Assembly (NCBI GenBank): GCA_034766995.1 | Contig: CM068313.1 | Location: 23,923,012 to 23,987,011 of the forward strand | Source of the DNA: Acanthacorydalis orientalis | Lineage: Eukaryota > Arthropoda > Insecta > Megaloptera > Corydalidae | Reading direction: 5' to 3' | Length of the DNA stretch: 64,000 bases | Shown: in pieces, positions 25,376-38,550 of the stretch | Numbering within the stretch: the stretch's first letter is position 1 | Layout of the letters: each line of letters begins with the position of its first letter | Notes under the pieces: model-generated | Told to the model about the DNA's origin: nothing | Database searches by the model: none | The model's input: only the letters and a program-made list of their open reading frames with translations | Translations under genes and position numbers: made by a program

Positions 25376-25747
25376 AAATAAAGAAGAAGAAATGTATGAA
25401 ATGTATAGCGATAAACGTTTTTCAAAAAATATGTTATAAATTATATTCACATGTATGAATGTCAAATATTAAAGCTCAGATGATTTTAATTAAAAGAACA
25501 AAAAACTATAAAATAAATACATTTACTTTTATAGTTTAAAAAAATATGATTCATAAAAATACATCTGTTAAAAGTATCTAATTCGATAAGAAGTACTATT
25601 GAAAACAATTGTTTTAAATATTACAATTATTCATATCAATTTATTATTGAAAGCTTTCATGGAATAATACAACAGTACTAAAGTGCAACGTTGCAGTTTA
25701 TTATAAACATCGTTATAGGGTTAAATACAAGTTCATTAACAATCACG

Positions 25748-25751
<4 letters not shown>

Positions 25752-25779
<28 letters not shown>
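25752..25779. repeat. (TA)14 array
   Basis: Perfect array. Confidence 0.97.
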
Positions 25780-25782
<3 letters not shown>

Positions 25783-26078
25783 TGTTTAACTAAGAAAATA
25801 TAATAAATAACAACCTTAATGAAGTATACATTGAATTGTATTCAATTGAACGAAAATTGAGTATAATTTAAGAATACCTATAATTGTATGCTATTCTATA
25901 CCTATCTAAAACTGCAAATACTGAACAGTGAATCTAAGATTATAAAATTACATATCAAATTTACAAATGTAAGAGTAATGTATACATTTATACAAATATA
26001 TAAAGATAAAAGGCGTCTTACACGAAATCGTTTCCTTACAACTGGATTTATATATTTCTTACAATCGCCGTAATATGT

Positions 26079-26082
<4 letters not shown>

Positions 26083-26127
<45 letters not shown>
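26083..26127. repeat. (TA)22 array
   Basis: Perfect array. Confidence 0.97.
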
Positions 26128-26130
<3 letters not shown>

Positions 26131-26853
26131 AGTTAAATTAGCATAAGTTAATTCATATACACTGCAGAGATTATTCATAAACATGGAATTGGAATAAATT
26201 CAACATTTTCTTGACACATTTAGTGTATAAGATATTCTCTACTTAAACCATAAAAATAATAAGTTTTAAGCAAATTTATTAAAAATCTGAATATTTTTCT
26301 TTAAAACATATGTAAATTTAGCAAAAGAATAAGAAAATATAAAAATGTGTATTTTGTGTAAATATATATTTTGATGAAAAGTATTACATGCTCTTAAAAA
26401 TTATGAACTGTGCTTTTGAAACTTCAATATTAAATAAAGTATTTATTTAAATGTATAATGTATAATATAAAATATTAAATTATTTTCTCATATTTTTGTG
26501 TATGACTGAATACATTTTTTAAAGTAACTTTTAACAGAAAATGATATACAATGTGTTATCTAATATATTATTTAAGAAATATGAATCAGAAATATGGCCG
26601 AACATCTGGTGAATATGAAAATATCAGTCTTAATATTAATCTTATAAATAACAGTTTTGAATATTTTATTTTGAGCTGTTTTGAATTTTTAAATATTTTT
26701 TTAATGTTGTAAATAATTAACTTTTTGATAAAAAAATAACATAGAGGATAGACACCAATTTCCGATTAGACTCCAATTTACAACTATTCTTATAAAATAT
26801 AAAAACTGTTACATTAAATGATCGAAACCTAAAATTGTAAAGAGAATATATAT

Positions 26854-26856
<3 letters not shown>

Positions 26857-26901
<45 letters not shown>
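26857..26901. repeat. (TA)22 array
   Basis: Perfect array. Confidence 0.97.
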
Positions 26902-26903
<2 letters not shown>

Positions 26904-27399
26904 CTTTGTACGGAAACTAACACAAAATTTTTTTAAAATATTTGTAAATTTTATATTTTGTATGACCGAACATTAGAGTCTAACTACAAATTAGTGTTTC
27001 TATATTATACTTAAAAATAAATTCGGATTTAAGTTTATAGTTCACCCCAGAATAATATTCTAGTGTATCACTTAGGTTATAACCTATAAGTAATATTCTA
27101 ATGTATCTAATTTCAATTTTTAACACATTTCAAATTTGCCTGTTATCAAATGTATTTCAAATAGGATATTTATATTTTATTTTATTTATCGTAATTGATT
27201 TCAAAATCAATAAAAAGTAAGTTTTATTCTCCATTAATTTAAAAATAAAATATCTTTAATAATCTACTACAAAAACAGTTTTAGTAAAATGCACATAAAG
27301 ACAAAAAAGTACGTTCCATTCATGCTGCATATTTTTGAGTATCGAGCAAGCGTTCTAAAAAAGTACAATATTTTTCACTTTGCTTTTATCTCGTACGCA

Positions 27400-27690
27400 A
27401 TAAATAATTTTAAACGACCGGTTCATAGTCACTGGTTGATCTTATTGCGGTCACATCTTATCTATGCAGCGGTGCGTGCAGTAAACGAAGCCACTTAGTA
27501 GTTGAGGCAGGAAGGATTAATTAAAAGGCGGTCGACAGGAATCGTAAACCCGCGGGCTCTCGCTTCGTTACCCATCCAACTCACGATCACCAAACCGATA
27601 CGATACGTACTTTGTCTTCGAAATTGCCTGATCCATTTATCGGATTACTTGTGCAGGTCACTCTCTATGTTTTTTTCATTAACTATGTCG
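27400..27690. other. GC-richer island with homeodomain-type words
   Basis: GGATTAATTAA (27524-27534) joins a bicoid/Otx-type GGATTA to an ATTAATTAA. CTTATCTATG and TTATCGG are GATA-like. Two adjoining plus-strand frames (27289-27498 and 27502-27696) give no recognisable protein. Confidence 0.3.
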
Positions 27691-27793
27691 CGGTGATTAA
27701 TTTTATAATTTAGAAAAATGCAAGAAAACCGCATAATAGATGCAGACCTTTAGATCTTCTAGTACACTTCTATCTACAAATCTACTTTTCGGC

Positions 27794-27795
27794 AT

Positions 27796-27854
<59 letters not shown>
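27794..27854. repeat. (CA)9(TA)21 compound
   Basis: CA run directly joined to a TA run. Confidence 0.97.
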
Positions 27855-27857
<3 letters not shown>

Positions 27858-28026
27858 TAGAATAAAATATTAATAAAGTATGTGTACATCTTTACAATAC
27901 GTACACAATTTCGACTAATTCAGAACATAAGCATGTGTTACCATCAAACCATTGTTAACATATGATAAAATAAGTTTAAAACATTTCCTCAAAAATAATT
28001 TTAAGTTAGCATTATATAAGATATAT

Positions 28027-28028
<2 letters not shown>

Positions 28029-28096
<68 letters not shown>
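28029..28096. repeat. (AT)34 array
   Basis: Perfect array. Confidence 0.98.
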
Positions 28097-28099
<3 letters not shown>

Positions 28100-28732
28100 A
28101 AACGAGAAAATTAAACGTTATTAATGTCAGCCTGATTATTTTAGAGACGACTGTTATATTTATTTGAAATAAATAAATTAAATTTAAAAGTAAAAAAAAT
28201 GATATAAAAATGTACTTTAATAAAAACATAATATACTATGAAGAAATTGAAATACTTTATAAGATATGAAAAAATGATTAATATCAAATATTGTATGAAT
28301 AACGGTAACAAACAAACAAGAATGTAGTCGACATCTTCTCTTAAAAAAAATATTGATATTGTGTCAAATACAAAATGAAACATTTGTATCGCACAAAAAA
28401 ATAATAAACAATCATTCTTATTACACGAGCATTCTCGATGATACTCCTTGATAAATGTCAAAGTTAATCAAACAATCTCCCAGATAATAATGTCATAATC
28501 TTGATTTTCTCAGAAAGGTTCTTTAAAAGTTAATAACTAACTTTCGCAGATGTATTTTCTTGTTTATACCATCTGATATTCTTTGCTAGTATTAATAAAG
28601 AAAACAAATTCTGTTTCATTTTATTTAATCAAATGTTTTCGTTATAAAAAAATAAGTTACTGTTATGTATTCAATTATAATTAATAAAATAAACATAATA
28701 ATATTTATTTATTTTTTCCATAGTATATACAC

Positions 28733-28738
<6 letters not shown>

Positions 28739-28771
<33 letters not shown>
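28739..28771. repeat. (AT)16 array
   Basis: Perfect array. Confidence 0.97.
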
Positions 28772-28774
<3 letters not shown>

Positions 28775-29209
28775 GACCAATCAAATTAATAAGCGTCTAC
28801 TAAGTGAGTAACTGAATACTTCATATATATTTTTTAAATGAACTATCTAATATTTATAAATTCCAAGTCACTTTTTCGAAGTATTTGCCTTTATTCGTAC
28901 GAAATGAAAATGAAGACATTCCACTGTATAGGGTGTTTAAAAATATTTTTTTCTATGTGCCTATTTTTGCTTTTTCATAATATTCTTCGACATTAAATAT
29001 TATTTGTCTTTATAAAATTACATTAATACTTTTGTACATGAATATATTGCCTGTCAGAATTATTTCTTCAATTTAATTATTAATTTTTATATGCATGTCA
29101 CAGATTTTTTAAAACATTTCATTTTATATGAAAAATGTATTCATTTTCTTACGGCAAATGCACAAAAAATGTATTTAATTTTCACAGACATAGTTAAAAA
29201 TCCATATAT

Positions 29210-29211
<2 letters not shown>

Positions 29212-29258
<47 letters not shown>
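29212..29258. repeat. (AT)23 array
   Basis: Perfect array. Confidence 0.97.
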
Positions 29259-29260
<2 letters not shown>

Positions 29261-29558
29261 CATTAAATAATATTTTATTTTGTAAACATCTTAAATTTCT
29301 TTTCTTAAAAAAATATTAAAATTTTTGTAATTAATCTATTTTCGTAGATAACATAAAATTATCTCATATTTCGAGTATCATTTCTCAGAATATTCTTTTT
29401 AAAAAATATAACATAATTATGTTAAATTTTATTTTTATATTTTTTAATTAATGATATTTGATAACAATTGGTATCGTAATCATTAATTAGCAAATTTGTT
29501 GATAAGTGCGCCTTTCTATCATGAAATATTATTCTGTGCATAAGATGTGATATGATCT

Positions 29559-29565
<7 letters not shown>

Positions 29566-29622
<57 letters not shown>
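29566..29622. repeat. (AT)23 plus (GTAT)3
   Basis: AT to 29611, then TGTATGTATGT. Confidence 0.96.
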
Positions 29623-29623
<1 letters not shown>

Positions 29624-29936
29624 TTTACACTTCTAATTAAATATAATAGATATAATTAATTTGAATACAATACGCCTGTGAAAATGTAATTAAATCAGAT
29701 ATAATTATATCGTTTAAATCTATTAACATACATTAGTTCATTCAAATTACATTTTCTAATCTGAATTTTAATATATTGTTTCAATATATCTCTAGTTATA
29801 ATCTCATAAAGTGTGTATTTAATGGCTTACTTGTTGAACAATATGATAAAAATATTCTCTGCTATTTGCAAACGCAGATCACCCTTTAATACACATCTAT
29901 TTACATTTCTTTCTTTCTCTCTCATACACATATTCA

Positions 29937-29942
<6 letters not shown>

Positions 29943-29975
<33 letters not shown>

Positions 29976-29993
29976 GTTATATATATATATATA

Positions 29994-30024
<31 letters not shown>
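29943..30024. repeat. Three (AT)n runs
   Basis: Runs separated by AATGTT and GTAC. Confidence 0.96.
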
Positions 30025-30029
<5 letters not shown>

Positions 30030-30289
30030 GGTAAAATATAAGGACGATAAGACGAATAACATTTAATTCAAGGAAACTTTTAAATAAAATGAAAGAAACT
30101 CGCCGTTTCACAATTCCAATTTTCAATCAATCATTTATATATTTAACATTTTATGTGCGAATTAAAAACGAAGAAACAAAATCGATCTTTCTTGTATGAA
30201 AAATTGAACAGAACGTGCAAACTGTTCGTTCAATCTAATATCGAACACAATCCGAAGGTAAAACATGGATGCTACTTTTTGTTATATTT

Positions 30290-30560
30290 GATTAGAAACG
30301 GTAACTAGTTGAAGAATTTACTTCCGACATCAATCACTGTCATTGCCAGTTCAACATTTGTATTTCGGAGATATGGCGATCAGCCTGACGGTGCCTATCA
30401 CACCGGTCTTATTCCGACTTCCATTTCGACATTGGATTATCGATCACTCAGGTGTATATATAAATAAAGAAGTAGCACTCAGCTTTCGAGTTTTCACACC
30501 CTTTGCCTCATAAGTTAACTGTCAAGCACAGAATTTTTAACCTCGCTGCCTGACTTAAAT
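30290..30560 (+). promoter_or_regulatory. Candidate TATA-type promoter island
   Basis: TATATAAA (30457-30464) within a complex block is followed 24 bp later by an initiator-like CTCAGC (30479 onward). The leader continues complex to about 30560 but no ATG frame with coding character follows. The TATA may simply reflect local AT repeats. Confidence 0.25.
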
Positions 30561-31479
30561 CTCATTTCGAAATATTTTTTTAAAGTAATATTTCAATGTA
30601 TATATACTTAGATAAATATACCAGTAAATAGTATATATTATGTACATTTTTGCAATCTTGGTAACTCTAATTTATTACACGATCTTGAATTGACTTATAT
30701 TTTTTTTACTTACTCAGTTTACATCCCAAGATTTAATCGTTTCAACAACCCGTGCTTCATCTATTTATAATATTTCATTTTAGATTATAGTGTGTACTTG
30801 TATACAATATGTAATAAGTGTCATCATACACAATCAATTATTGCAATTCAAATTATTTAAAGTTATTAACATGAAAGAAATTAAAATTTCTTAAAGCGTA
30901 TTTAATATTTAGCTTATTACATTATTTTATTATAATAAGTTCTAATAAAGTAGAAATATTTTCTTAAAATATACATAAAATATTTCAGAGTTTTCTACAA
31001 CTATTTTAGTTTAAATTATATGATACATAGTTTTATAAAATAAATATAAAAATGAATCGTTTTTGCGAAAGTGGGAGTTATATGTCAGTTTAGAATTATT
31101 TTACAATTTATGAAAATGAAAACAAATAACGTTTCTTGAAATTGTATCACGAACATTGTACAAAAATATGTTTTTATAAATAAAAAAATATAAGAAGACT
31201 GTACGTTCTTTATATTGGTTTAAATTATTAAGTAGCTAAGTTAATTATACGTTGTCTGTGTAATTTATTAAATTAATATTAAAAAAAATAATATATTATA
31301 TATTTTAAGTTTTATATTTTTTATTACTTTCAACTTCTGACTTTTATCGATTTCTGCAATTATTGAATTAAACAAAAGATTCGATCAGAAATAATCGATC
31401 GTTTCAGAATTTTTGAGATAGTATTATTATTATCATATATGTGTGATCATATTTATAATATCTTCGTCGAAAGACATTT

Positions 31480-32000
31480 ACAAAACAGTCACAGTACGTT
31501 AAACATCATATAACTCATATTTTATATGTGTGGCGATATTAAAAAAGTATGCACGTTCCGACAATCATCATAATGGATAACCAGTCCTCTAAACGAATAT
31601 GTTATTTAGAATCAAATCGCTACAGTCGATCGAGATACGTCAAATATTAGCTGAATCATTATTTTTTTAAGAAGCGACTTAACATTTCAGTGAACAAATT
31701 TTCTTAACTATTTACTTCCTGATGATGCGGTTCACTAAACGTGGGCAGTGGTTAAAAACCACAATGTGTGGACTTTGGTAAATGTGTTAAGATCACAATA
31801 ATGTATCATATAGACCTCTAGGGAAATATTCACTTGAACAGAGACGATGTCTTTCGTTGACAGAGGTTAGCGTTACAAAACCTACGTCGAGTTATGAACT
31901 CGGATATGTGAGCGGAATTTCAGTCGCATGCGCCGAATACCACATGGTATGGAGAATGTCGATGTCTCTGAATAGCAATACTCTCTCTGTATTTGAGTTA
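31480..32000. other. Long GC-richer island with paired Runx-like sites
   Basis: GTGGTT-AAA-AACCAC (31748-31762) is a perfect inverted repeat whose right half, AACCACA, is a full Runx-type site. CCACA-ATG-TGTGG overlaps it on the right. Further complex sequence (31800-31960) includes CGCATGCGCCG. No coding frame. Confidence 0.3.
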
Positions 32001-32161
32001 TTCGTATTAGTATTTACTCTAAAGCTTCCTTGAAACAATATTTGTTTGATGTCATTTGTGAAATTTGCTTTTATGTATTTTCGTATTCACATATTTCAAA
32101 ATATGGAATTTCAGAAAAATATATTATTCACATTTAAGTCGATTGGATTTATCAGAAGCGA

Positions 32162-32162
<1 letters not shown>

Positions 32163-32222
<60 letters not shown>

Positions 32223-32277
32223 CATATATATACACATATGTATATATACATATATATATATATACATATATATATAC

Positions 32278-32352
<75 letters not shown>

Positions 32353-32371
32353 CACACAAGTATATATAGTT
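32163..32371. repeat. Largest compound (AT)n block, about 210 bp
   Basis: Perfect AT runs of about 55 and 60 bp flank a central section with regularly spaced ACAT and GTAT interruptions. Confidence 0.97.
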
Positions 32372-32456
32372 GATCTTATTTCACTGAAAAAGTGTCAAAA
32401 ATAAGTATTAATCGTAAGAAAATTTATATTCTACTTTTTAACGAAAAATTTACAAG

Positions 32457-32458
<2 letters not shown>

Positions 32459-32504
<46 letters not shown>

Positions 32505-32549
32505 TCATGCATATACATACATACATATGTATATATATATATATATATT
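32459..32549. repeat. (TA)21 array plus second TA run
   Basis: 32459-32501 and 32529-32549, joined by CATACATACATACATATG-type sequence. Confidence 0.96.
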
Positions 32550-33819
32550 TAAACATACACCATTTTTATATTAAATCAAAAAGATATTAAAAACACACAC
32601 CACTTTTTAGTAAATACCCCTCTCCTATATCTATTTACTGAAGCCGCACAAATTCTTATGCATTTATAAGTTTAATATCTTCATGTATTTATAAATTTCG
32701 TGTTCGTAGACAAAATTTTTATCATGTTCACGGGCAATTAACTTTTTTATTAAGTTTATTTTGGAATTTATGTTATATTAAGGTATTCACGTATTTTTTA
32801 CACCGTTCTTTGATACTCCATTGTTAATATTTTTGATTTAGATATATAAAAAAAATTCAGATATACTAATATTTAGAAGAAATTAATGTTATCTTTTTTT
32901 GTATTGGCTTCAGTTTTTAAGTAACAAATATGCTTTTTTCAAAAATGTTAACTTCATTTTATTAATTTATGTTAACAAATATTCAATTGTTGCAAATGAT
33001 AATCCTAACGTGATTTTTCAAAAGAAACAGTTTTTAAAATGAAATTTTATTCAATACTGATCATATTTTTTCTAAGACTATTGACAAAGAAGAATAAATT
33101 TGTATATTTTTAAAAATATATCAATAAAATAAAGTAAACATAGAACTTTTATTTTTCAATTTATTATAAAAAAGATTATATTATTGATATTTGATATTGA
33201 TTTTTATAAAAACGTTACTTTTTCAAAAGTTCATATAACTAGAGAAATTTTTAAAAACTATTCAATATATAAATTTCATTTATTCAAATAATATTGTTTT
33301 TAATCTAAACACGTAGATGTTATGCAGAGAATACTATAGAATACATGGTTTTACTTGATGAAAATACTTTTATGTTCGTTGTTTTTTTTTTTAAAATAAA
33401 TAGAAGAGTATATTGCTACATTTTCCATAACTGTAACGTGTTTGTCGTAAATATTTTATGGTGTTGATACATTGTACAAAAATGAATTTGCGTGGCATGA
33501 TTTAAACAAGAGTTGTCATTGAGAGTGAGGTAGAAATAAAATTGGTGACATCAGTTCTGTGAAATAACAATGTTGATCATTTCCCTAGCATTTTTTTTCA
33601 TTTCCTTTTAACATTTATCTAAAATGTTTGTGCATATAAGGAAAATAAGTGACTATGATAATTCAAAAAAAGTTACTTGCAGAAATTATTCAATTACCAT
33701 TTTTGGGCCTCGAATAATATCACTGCATGACTAAATAAAAATTTAATATTTCTTGTATATACAAATATAGACCATACCTACTCACAAGATTTCATTTATG
33801 AAATATGAAACTAATTAAT

Positions 33820-33828
<9 letters not shown>

Positions 33829-33876
<48 letters not shown>
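33829..33876. repeat. (TA)24 array
   Basis: Preceded by CATACATA. Confidence 0.97.
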
Positions 33877-33877
<1 letters not shown>

Positions 33878-34579
33878 TAGATGTAAATTATACTTTTTGA
33901 TTAAAAAAAAGATATTAATGATATTTTATACATCATAAATAATTAAATAAACAGTTAGAGATCTTTTCTAAATATATTTTCACAAATAAATTAATACCAT
34001 AAAAGTATTTCATCAAAATGTATAGTAATTAATGATTATCTATTTTTTAAGGTCAATAAATTTCAGAAAATTGAATAAATTATATATACGTGATACTAAA
34101 TACATTTTCATAGATGAACAGAAGCGATTGGGGATAGAAAAACATGAAATTTTAATTTGAATGAATGTATTTATTTTCATAAATAAATTGAAATTTCTAT
34201 TTTGCGGCCGACCAAATTAAAAAATGAAATTTAGGATAATATTATTAAAGCGACTCTATTTTAAAAATAAGTAATTATTTGTCGAAAACAGTAAAATAGA
34301 GAAAAACAGTTTAAAAATTATATATGTAGATAGAGCAACATAAATTATCTTTAAATGGTACAGTGTTGCTAAAACCAATGCAAATTGTCTGTTAACTATT
34401 TGGACGGTGTATCACACCGCACAATAATTAATTATTAGATAATTTGATAAGTGAAAATTTTGCGATATTGGTGTAATTTATTTGTGAAAAACATAAATTA
34501 CTTTATTAACAGTATTCTATTGAAAAACAATTTGATTTTTTTATGTAGAATTAATTATAATGGGTGCAAAAGATGGTTT

Positions 34580-34632
34580 TATAGTATCAATCATTATTAT
34601 TAGGTATTATAGTAACAATCACTATTATTACC
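34580..34632 (+). repeat. Imperfect tandem duplication, period about 29
   Basis: ATAGTATCAATCATTATTATTA is followed by ATAGTAACAATCACTATTATTA, two differences. Confidence 0.75.
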
Positions 34633-34755
34633 AAAAGGAATGAATTGAAAGTCTGATAAGATTTGTTTCAAAAATGGTGTATATTTTTACAATTATATTT
34701 TGAGGCAATGCATTTTTAATATTAAAATATTGCTAAATCGTTCTCTCTTTTTCTA

Positions 34756-34757
<2 letters not shown>

Positions 34758-34811
<54 letters not shown>
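34758..34811. repeat. (TA)27 array
   Basis: Follows CTCTCTTTTTCTATC. Confidence 0.98.
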
Positions 34812-34812
<1 letters not shown>

Positions 34813-34994
34813 CATTTTTGACTGTATCTGTAACATTTTTGTTGTCTGACTGTATCTATGCTACTAGTATTATATATAATTCAAAAGTTGATTTTGAGAA
34901 AATATCAAGTTTAGTATTGTATATAGTTGTAAAGCATTTATAAATGTACCGATAGTTTTAGGCAGATTCCAAACCATTAAACAAAATCCGCATA

Positions 34995-35068
34995 ATGTAA
35001 ATGAGGGTCGAACCCCAAACTTCCCACATTATAGACGAGCGGTTTTAGTCAGAAGACCACCGATTCAC
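34995..35068 (-). repeat. tRNA-derived SINE fragment (candidate)
   Basis: On the minus strand a D-arm-like GGT...ACC is followed by a 5-bp arm CTCGT/GTGGG with the 7-nt loop CTATAAT (35023-35039), the size and position of an anticodon arm. A B-box-like GGTTCGACCCT follows (35004-35014). The T stem and acceptor stem do not pair, so it is not a functional tRNA. The trailing sequence is unique AT-rich DNA. A tRNA-related SINE head is the best reading. Confidence 0.5.
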
Positions 35069-35526
35069 AAGAAAGCAACGAATTATAGTAATCCAACGAA
35101 CTTACGAAGAGAAAGAAAATTAGTTGTCGAGTGATAGTTTCACATTTAAATATCGATTAGATCACGAATATTTCCGAACAAAATAAATATGTCACATATT
35201 AGAAAATAAAATGAAATATTTCTCAGTACATATTCAATATGAGTTTTGATATATTTCGTAAATATGTTCAATATGTATGTGTATATATACATACACAAAT
35301 ATTATTATGTAATTGCATAATAAATTTAAATGTATTAATATTAGTCATGTACAACGAAAACGAATATACATAATTTTCAATTAAAAATGTATGTTCCATT
35401 GTCAATAAAATTGAAATTCAATTATTCATTTATGGCTAACTGACATAGCAATAAATATTCATATTTTTTTACAAATTGAAGAGGTACGTCTGTGTCATTC
35501 ATCACCATTACTTTGGAACATAAATG

Positions 35527-35528
<2 letters not shown>

Positions 35529-35607
<79 letters not shown>
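35529..35607. repeat. (TA)30(TG)9 compound
   Basis: TA to 35589, then TG to 35607. Confidence 0.98.
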
Positions 35608-35659
35608 ATTTTTGTATAGAGAGGACAAATGGATAAATCATATGAATATAGATAATATT

Positions 35660-35990
35660 AATTTGTTGTACATAAAAATAGACAATGTTCTCGCATACGA
35701 TTTTTCAACGTGGTCAAATATGCGCTTCGAATTTTCGCTGATGGCAAAAGCCACACTATTTTAGCATGTTAATAAATTTATGCAGGACGCACGGTCCGCA
35801 CGTACCCCTCCGACTATATGGCGTTCAGTTAACAACCCCCAATGAGTTTCCACCTAACTATGGTATGGTTGTGCATTCATAATGGCAGCTAATATCAAAA
35901 CTTGTGGAGTGTGCGTTAGTTATGTTACATGTACCGCAATGCAGTTTGTCCGAGTTGCACGTATTTATGAAATTTACTGTAGAAGTTACG
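35660..35990. other. GC-richer island
   Basis: Dense between 35780 and 35870 (GGACGCACGGTCCGCACG, CCCCTCCGACT, AACAACCCCCAATG). No recognisable gene. Confidence 0.25.
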
Positions 35991-36251
35991 ATTGTTTCAA
36001 TTTATTGTTTTCATGTCGTATTTCAAGTTGTAGTCTACTCGAACAAATTAAAGATCGTAAGCAATTTACTTATAATTCTTCAGATAAATTTACAAAATTC
36101 TATTAAAAGTTTCATAGTGGTACAGAACACTATTATTTGTTTTTTGTTCAATAAATTTATTGAATTAAAAGTATATGCAACATACACATTACAGTTTGCA
36201 CATAAAAATGTTTGCAGTATCCTTAATATGATTTCTAATACACGTTTATAC

Positions 36252-36276
36252 ATATATATATATATATATATATATA
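36252..36276. repeat. (AT)12 array
   Basis: Perfect array. Confidence 0.97.
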
Positions 36277-36891
36277 ATAAAAACATTTAATTTCGTTATA
36301 TAATAAAATTTAGCACTTATGTTTAACATATATTTCTGAATGGAGATAATTATTTGACACAGAAACGATTTATTTTTTTTTTAAAAAAATACTATAAATT
36401 ATTTTAAAATGTATTTCAGAGACACTATTTATGACAAGAATTTTAAAATGAAAATAAGTTTAAAACTAGAAACGATTTTAATGAATATGTCCCAGAACTT
36501 CCTCCATCGAGTACTAATTCAATTGATTTGAACAAAAACGAATGAAAACTTTTATGTATTAAACAACATGAGAAAATTTCAAGGAATTCAATTAAACTCA
36601 AGGGCATACAAATCAGTCTACCGCCCACCCCCACTCGTTAAGTCAATTGAAAGAAGATGGATAATCCAATAGAAAATGAAAATAAAAATGATTACAAATT
36701 CGGTCTATTTTGTTTACGTATTCTAATTTATCTCATAAATTTTCTTTATATTTATCTCTTATATTTTACTGGTAATAAAAAATAAAGATGTGGACAGTAA
36801 AAAAATGATATCAAATGTCTTTATATTCAATATTTAATTATCTTTATATATTTTTCTTTTATAAAAAGAGACTGTTTTATTTGCAAAGTGC

Positions 36892-37010
<119 letters not shown>

Positions 37011-37447
37011 TTTGATGTGCGTTTGATCGAAATATAGTAGCATTTCTATGTAAATGTTTCGAAAAATGTTGTTATTAACATCAATTTTTATATTATTTTT
37101 GTTGTTTACTACATTTTCAGTTACTTTTACACAATAAACCATTCACAATTTCCTACATCATTATTAAACATTAAATTCTTTAAAATACATATATAAATAT
37201 TTCTGATGCTGAAATTAAATTGTTTATATAAAAGTTTCGATTTTAGCAATATTTTTGGTAATTTATAGTTTAGAAATAAAAGGTTTTTGAAAAATGAACT
37301 TTAAGAAATTTTTATTCTTTGTTTAAATAAATTCTCCAGTTTTTTCATTCTCAAAATAACCTAAAGTCAATAAATTATATGTCATTTTATAATTAATATG
37401 GTAACAATGTAGATTATATAATTATACACCATATTAATGCCTCCATT

Positions 37448-37449
<2 letters not shown>

Positions 37450-37522
<73 letters not shown>

Positions 37523-37530
37523 CATATATA
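37450..37530. repeat. Compound (TA)n with GTATATAC dyads
   Basis: GTATATACATATAT occurs twice between TA runs. The block is largely self-complementary. Confidence 0.96.
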
Positions 37531-37754
37531 CAATAAGACTTCATACAGATTAATGAATAGTATTGCCTCCCGCGATGTTCTCTTTCAATAATACCCCAAA
37601 GGATAGTAAATCCCACATACATACGAATCGATATTTTAAGAAGCTTCAGTATTTTTTTTTTAATTTTGAGGCGAATTATAATTAGAAAACTTTTTCAATA
37701 AAATAATGACTAATATTTTTTAAAAATGTTTTAAAATAAATTATCGTCCAATAT

Positions 37755-37768
37755 GCACACACACAGAC

Positions 37769-37805
<37 letters not shown>

Positions 37806-37812
37806 CACATAT
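37755..37812. repeat. (CA)n(TA)n compound
   Basis: CACACACAGAC then TA runs. Confidence 0.94.
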
Positions 37813-37960
37813 ATTCCCGATTTTTATAAACATGCCACTATGATAAGAATATCAAATATCGAAATTCTGATAATATCATATTTACATTTTACAAGTGATT
37901 ATAATTATAGACAAATCTGTTAGATAGTTGATAATTATATTTAATATTTATTAAATGTAC

Positions 37961-37964
37961 ACAA

Positions 37965-38001
<37 letters not shown>
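37961..38001. repeat. (CA)8(TA)13 compound
   Basis: CA run directly joined to TA run. Confidence 0.97.
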
Positions 38002-38119
38002 ACTGATATACAGATACATGAGATATGGAAGCAAAAATATTTTCTAAAATAAAAAATATTTTATTTACAAAATTAATTCCAACGAAATAAAAATAACTCT
38101 GTATGAGAATGAGTATATA

Positions 38120-38415
38120 CATTTAAATGAAATTTATTTCATGGAGCACTGGGCTAAATTAAATTTTTGCGTCTTCGCTTTCGATTGTCTTTTATCACAT
38201 CGTTCGCCAATTGAACTTTTGATTCTTTGAATCATTCTTATATATCTTATGTCTCGTTATAAAGAGTGCGACTATTATTGAATTGGCAACGAAGCTCACT
38301 ACGTGAGGGAGGAAAATCCAACATTGGTTGTGATCAAGTGGGTTGGAATGAACAAAATAGGGTCGAGTCGGGAGTGTGGACGGGAAGTTTTTAACTAACG
38401 AGGATTTCATTTGTT
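38120..38415. other. GC-richer island
   Basis: Contains CACTACGTGAGGGAGG and GGGTCGAGTCGGGAGTGTGG. A 71-codon minus-strand frame (38195-38410) is not recognised. Confidence 0.25.
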
Positions 38416-38528
38416 ATCTTCTCATACATACATATATTCCCCCATTCGTTTAATGTACTGATTATTAAAGAAACTTATTGAATTTACAGGGTTGAAAGAT
38501 GAAAGAGGTTGGCTGTATTATACGTACA

Positions 38529-38550
38529 TATATATATATATATATATATA
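38529..38550. repeat. (TA)11 array
   Basis: Perfect array. Confidence 0.96.

Noticed and set aside
27289..27696. Two consecutive frames in the same phase region as a split gene
   Set aside because: No splice pair joins them sensibly and neither half has recognisable residues. A regulatory island explains the composition.
34995..35068. Functional tRNA
   Set aside because: T and acceptor stems do not pair, so only a tRNA-derived repeat is supportable.
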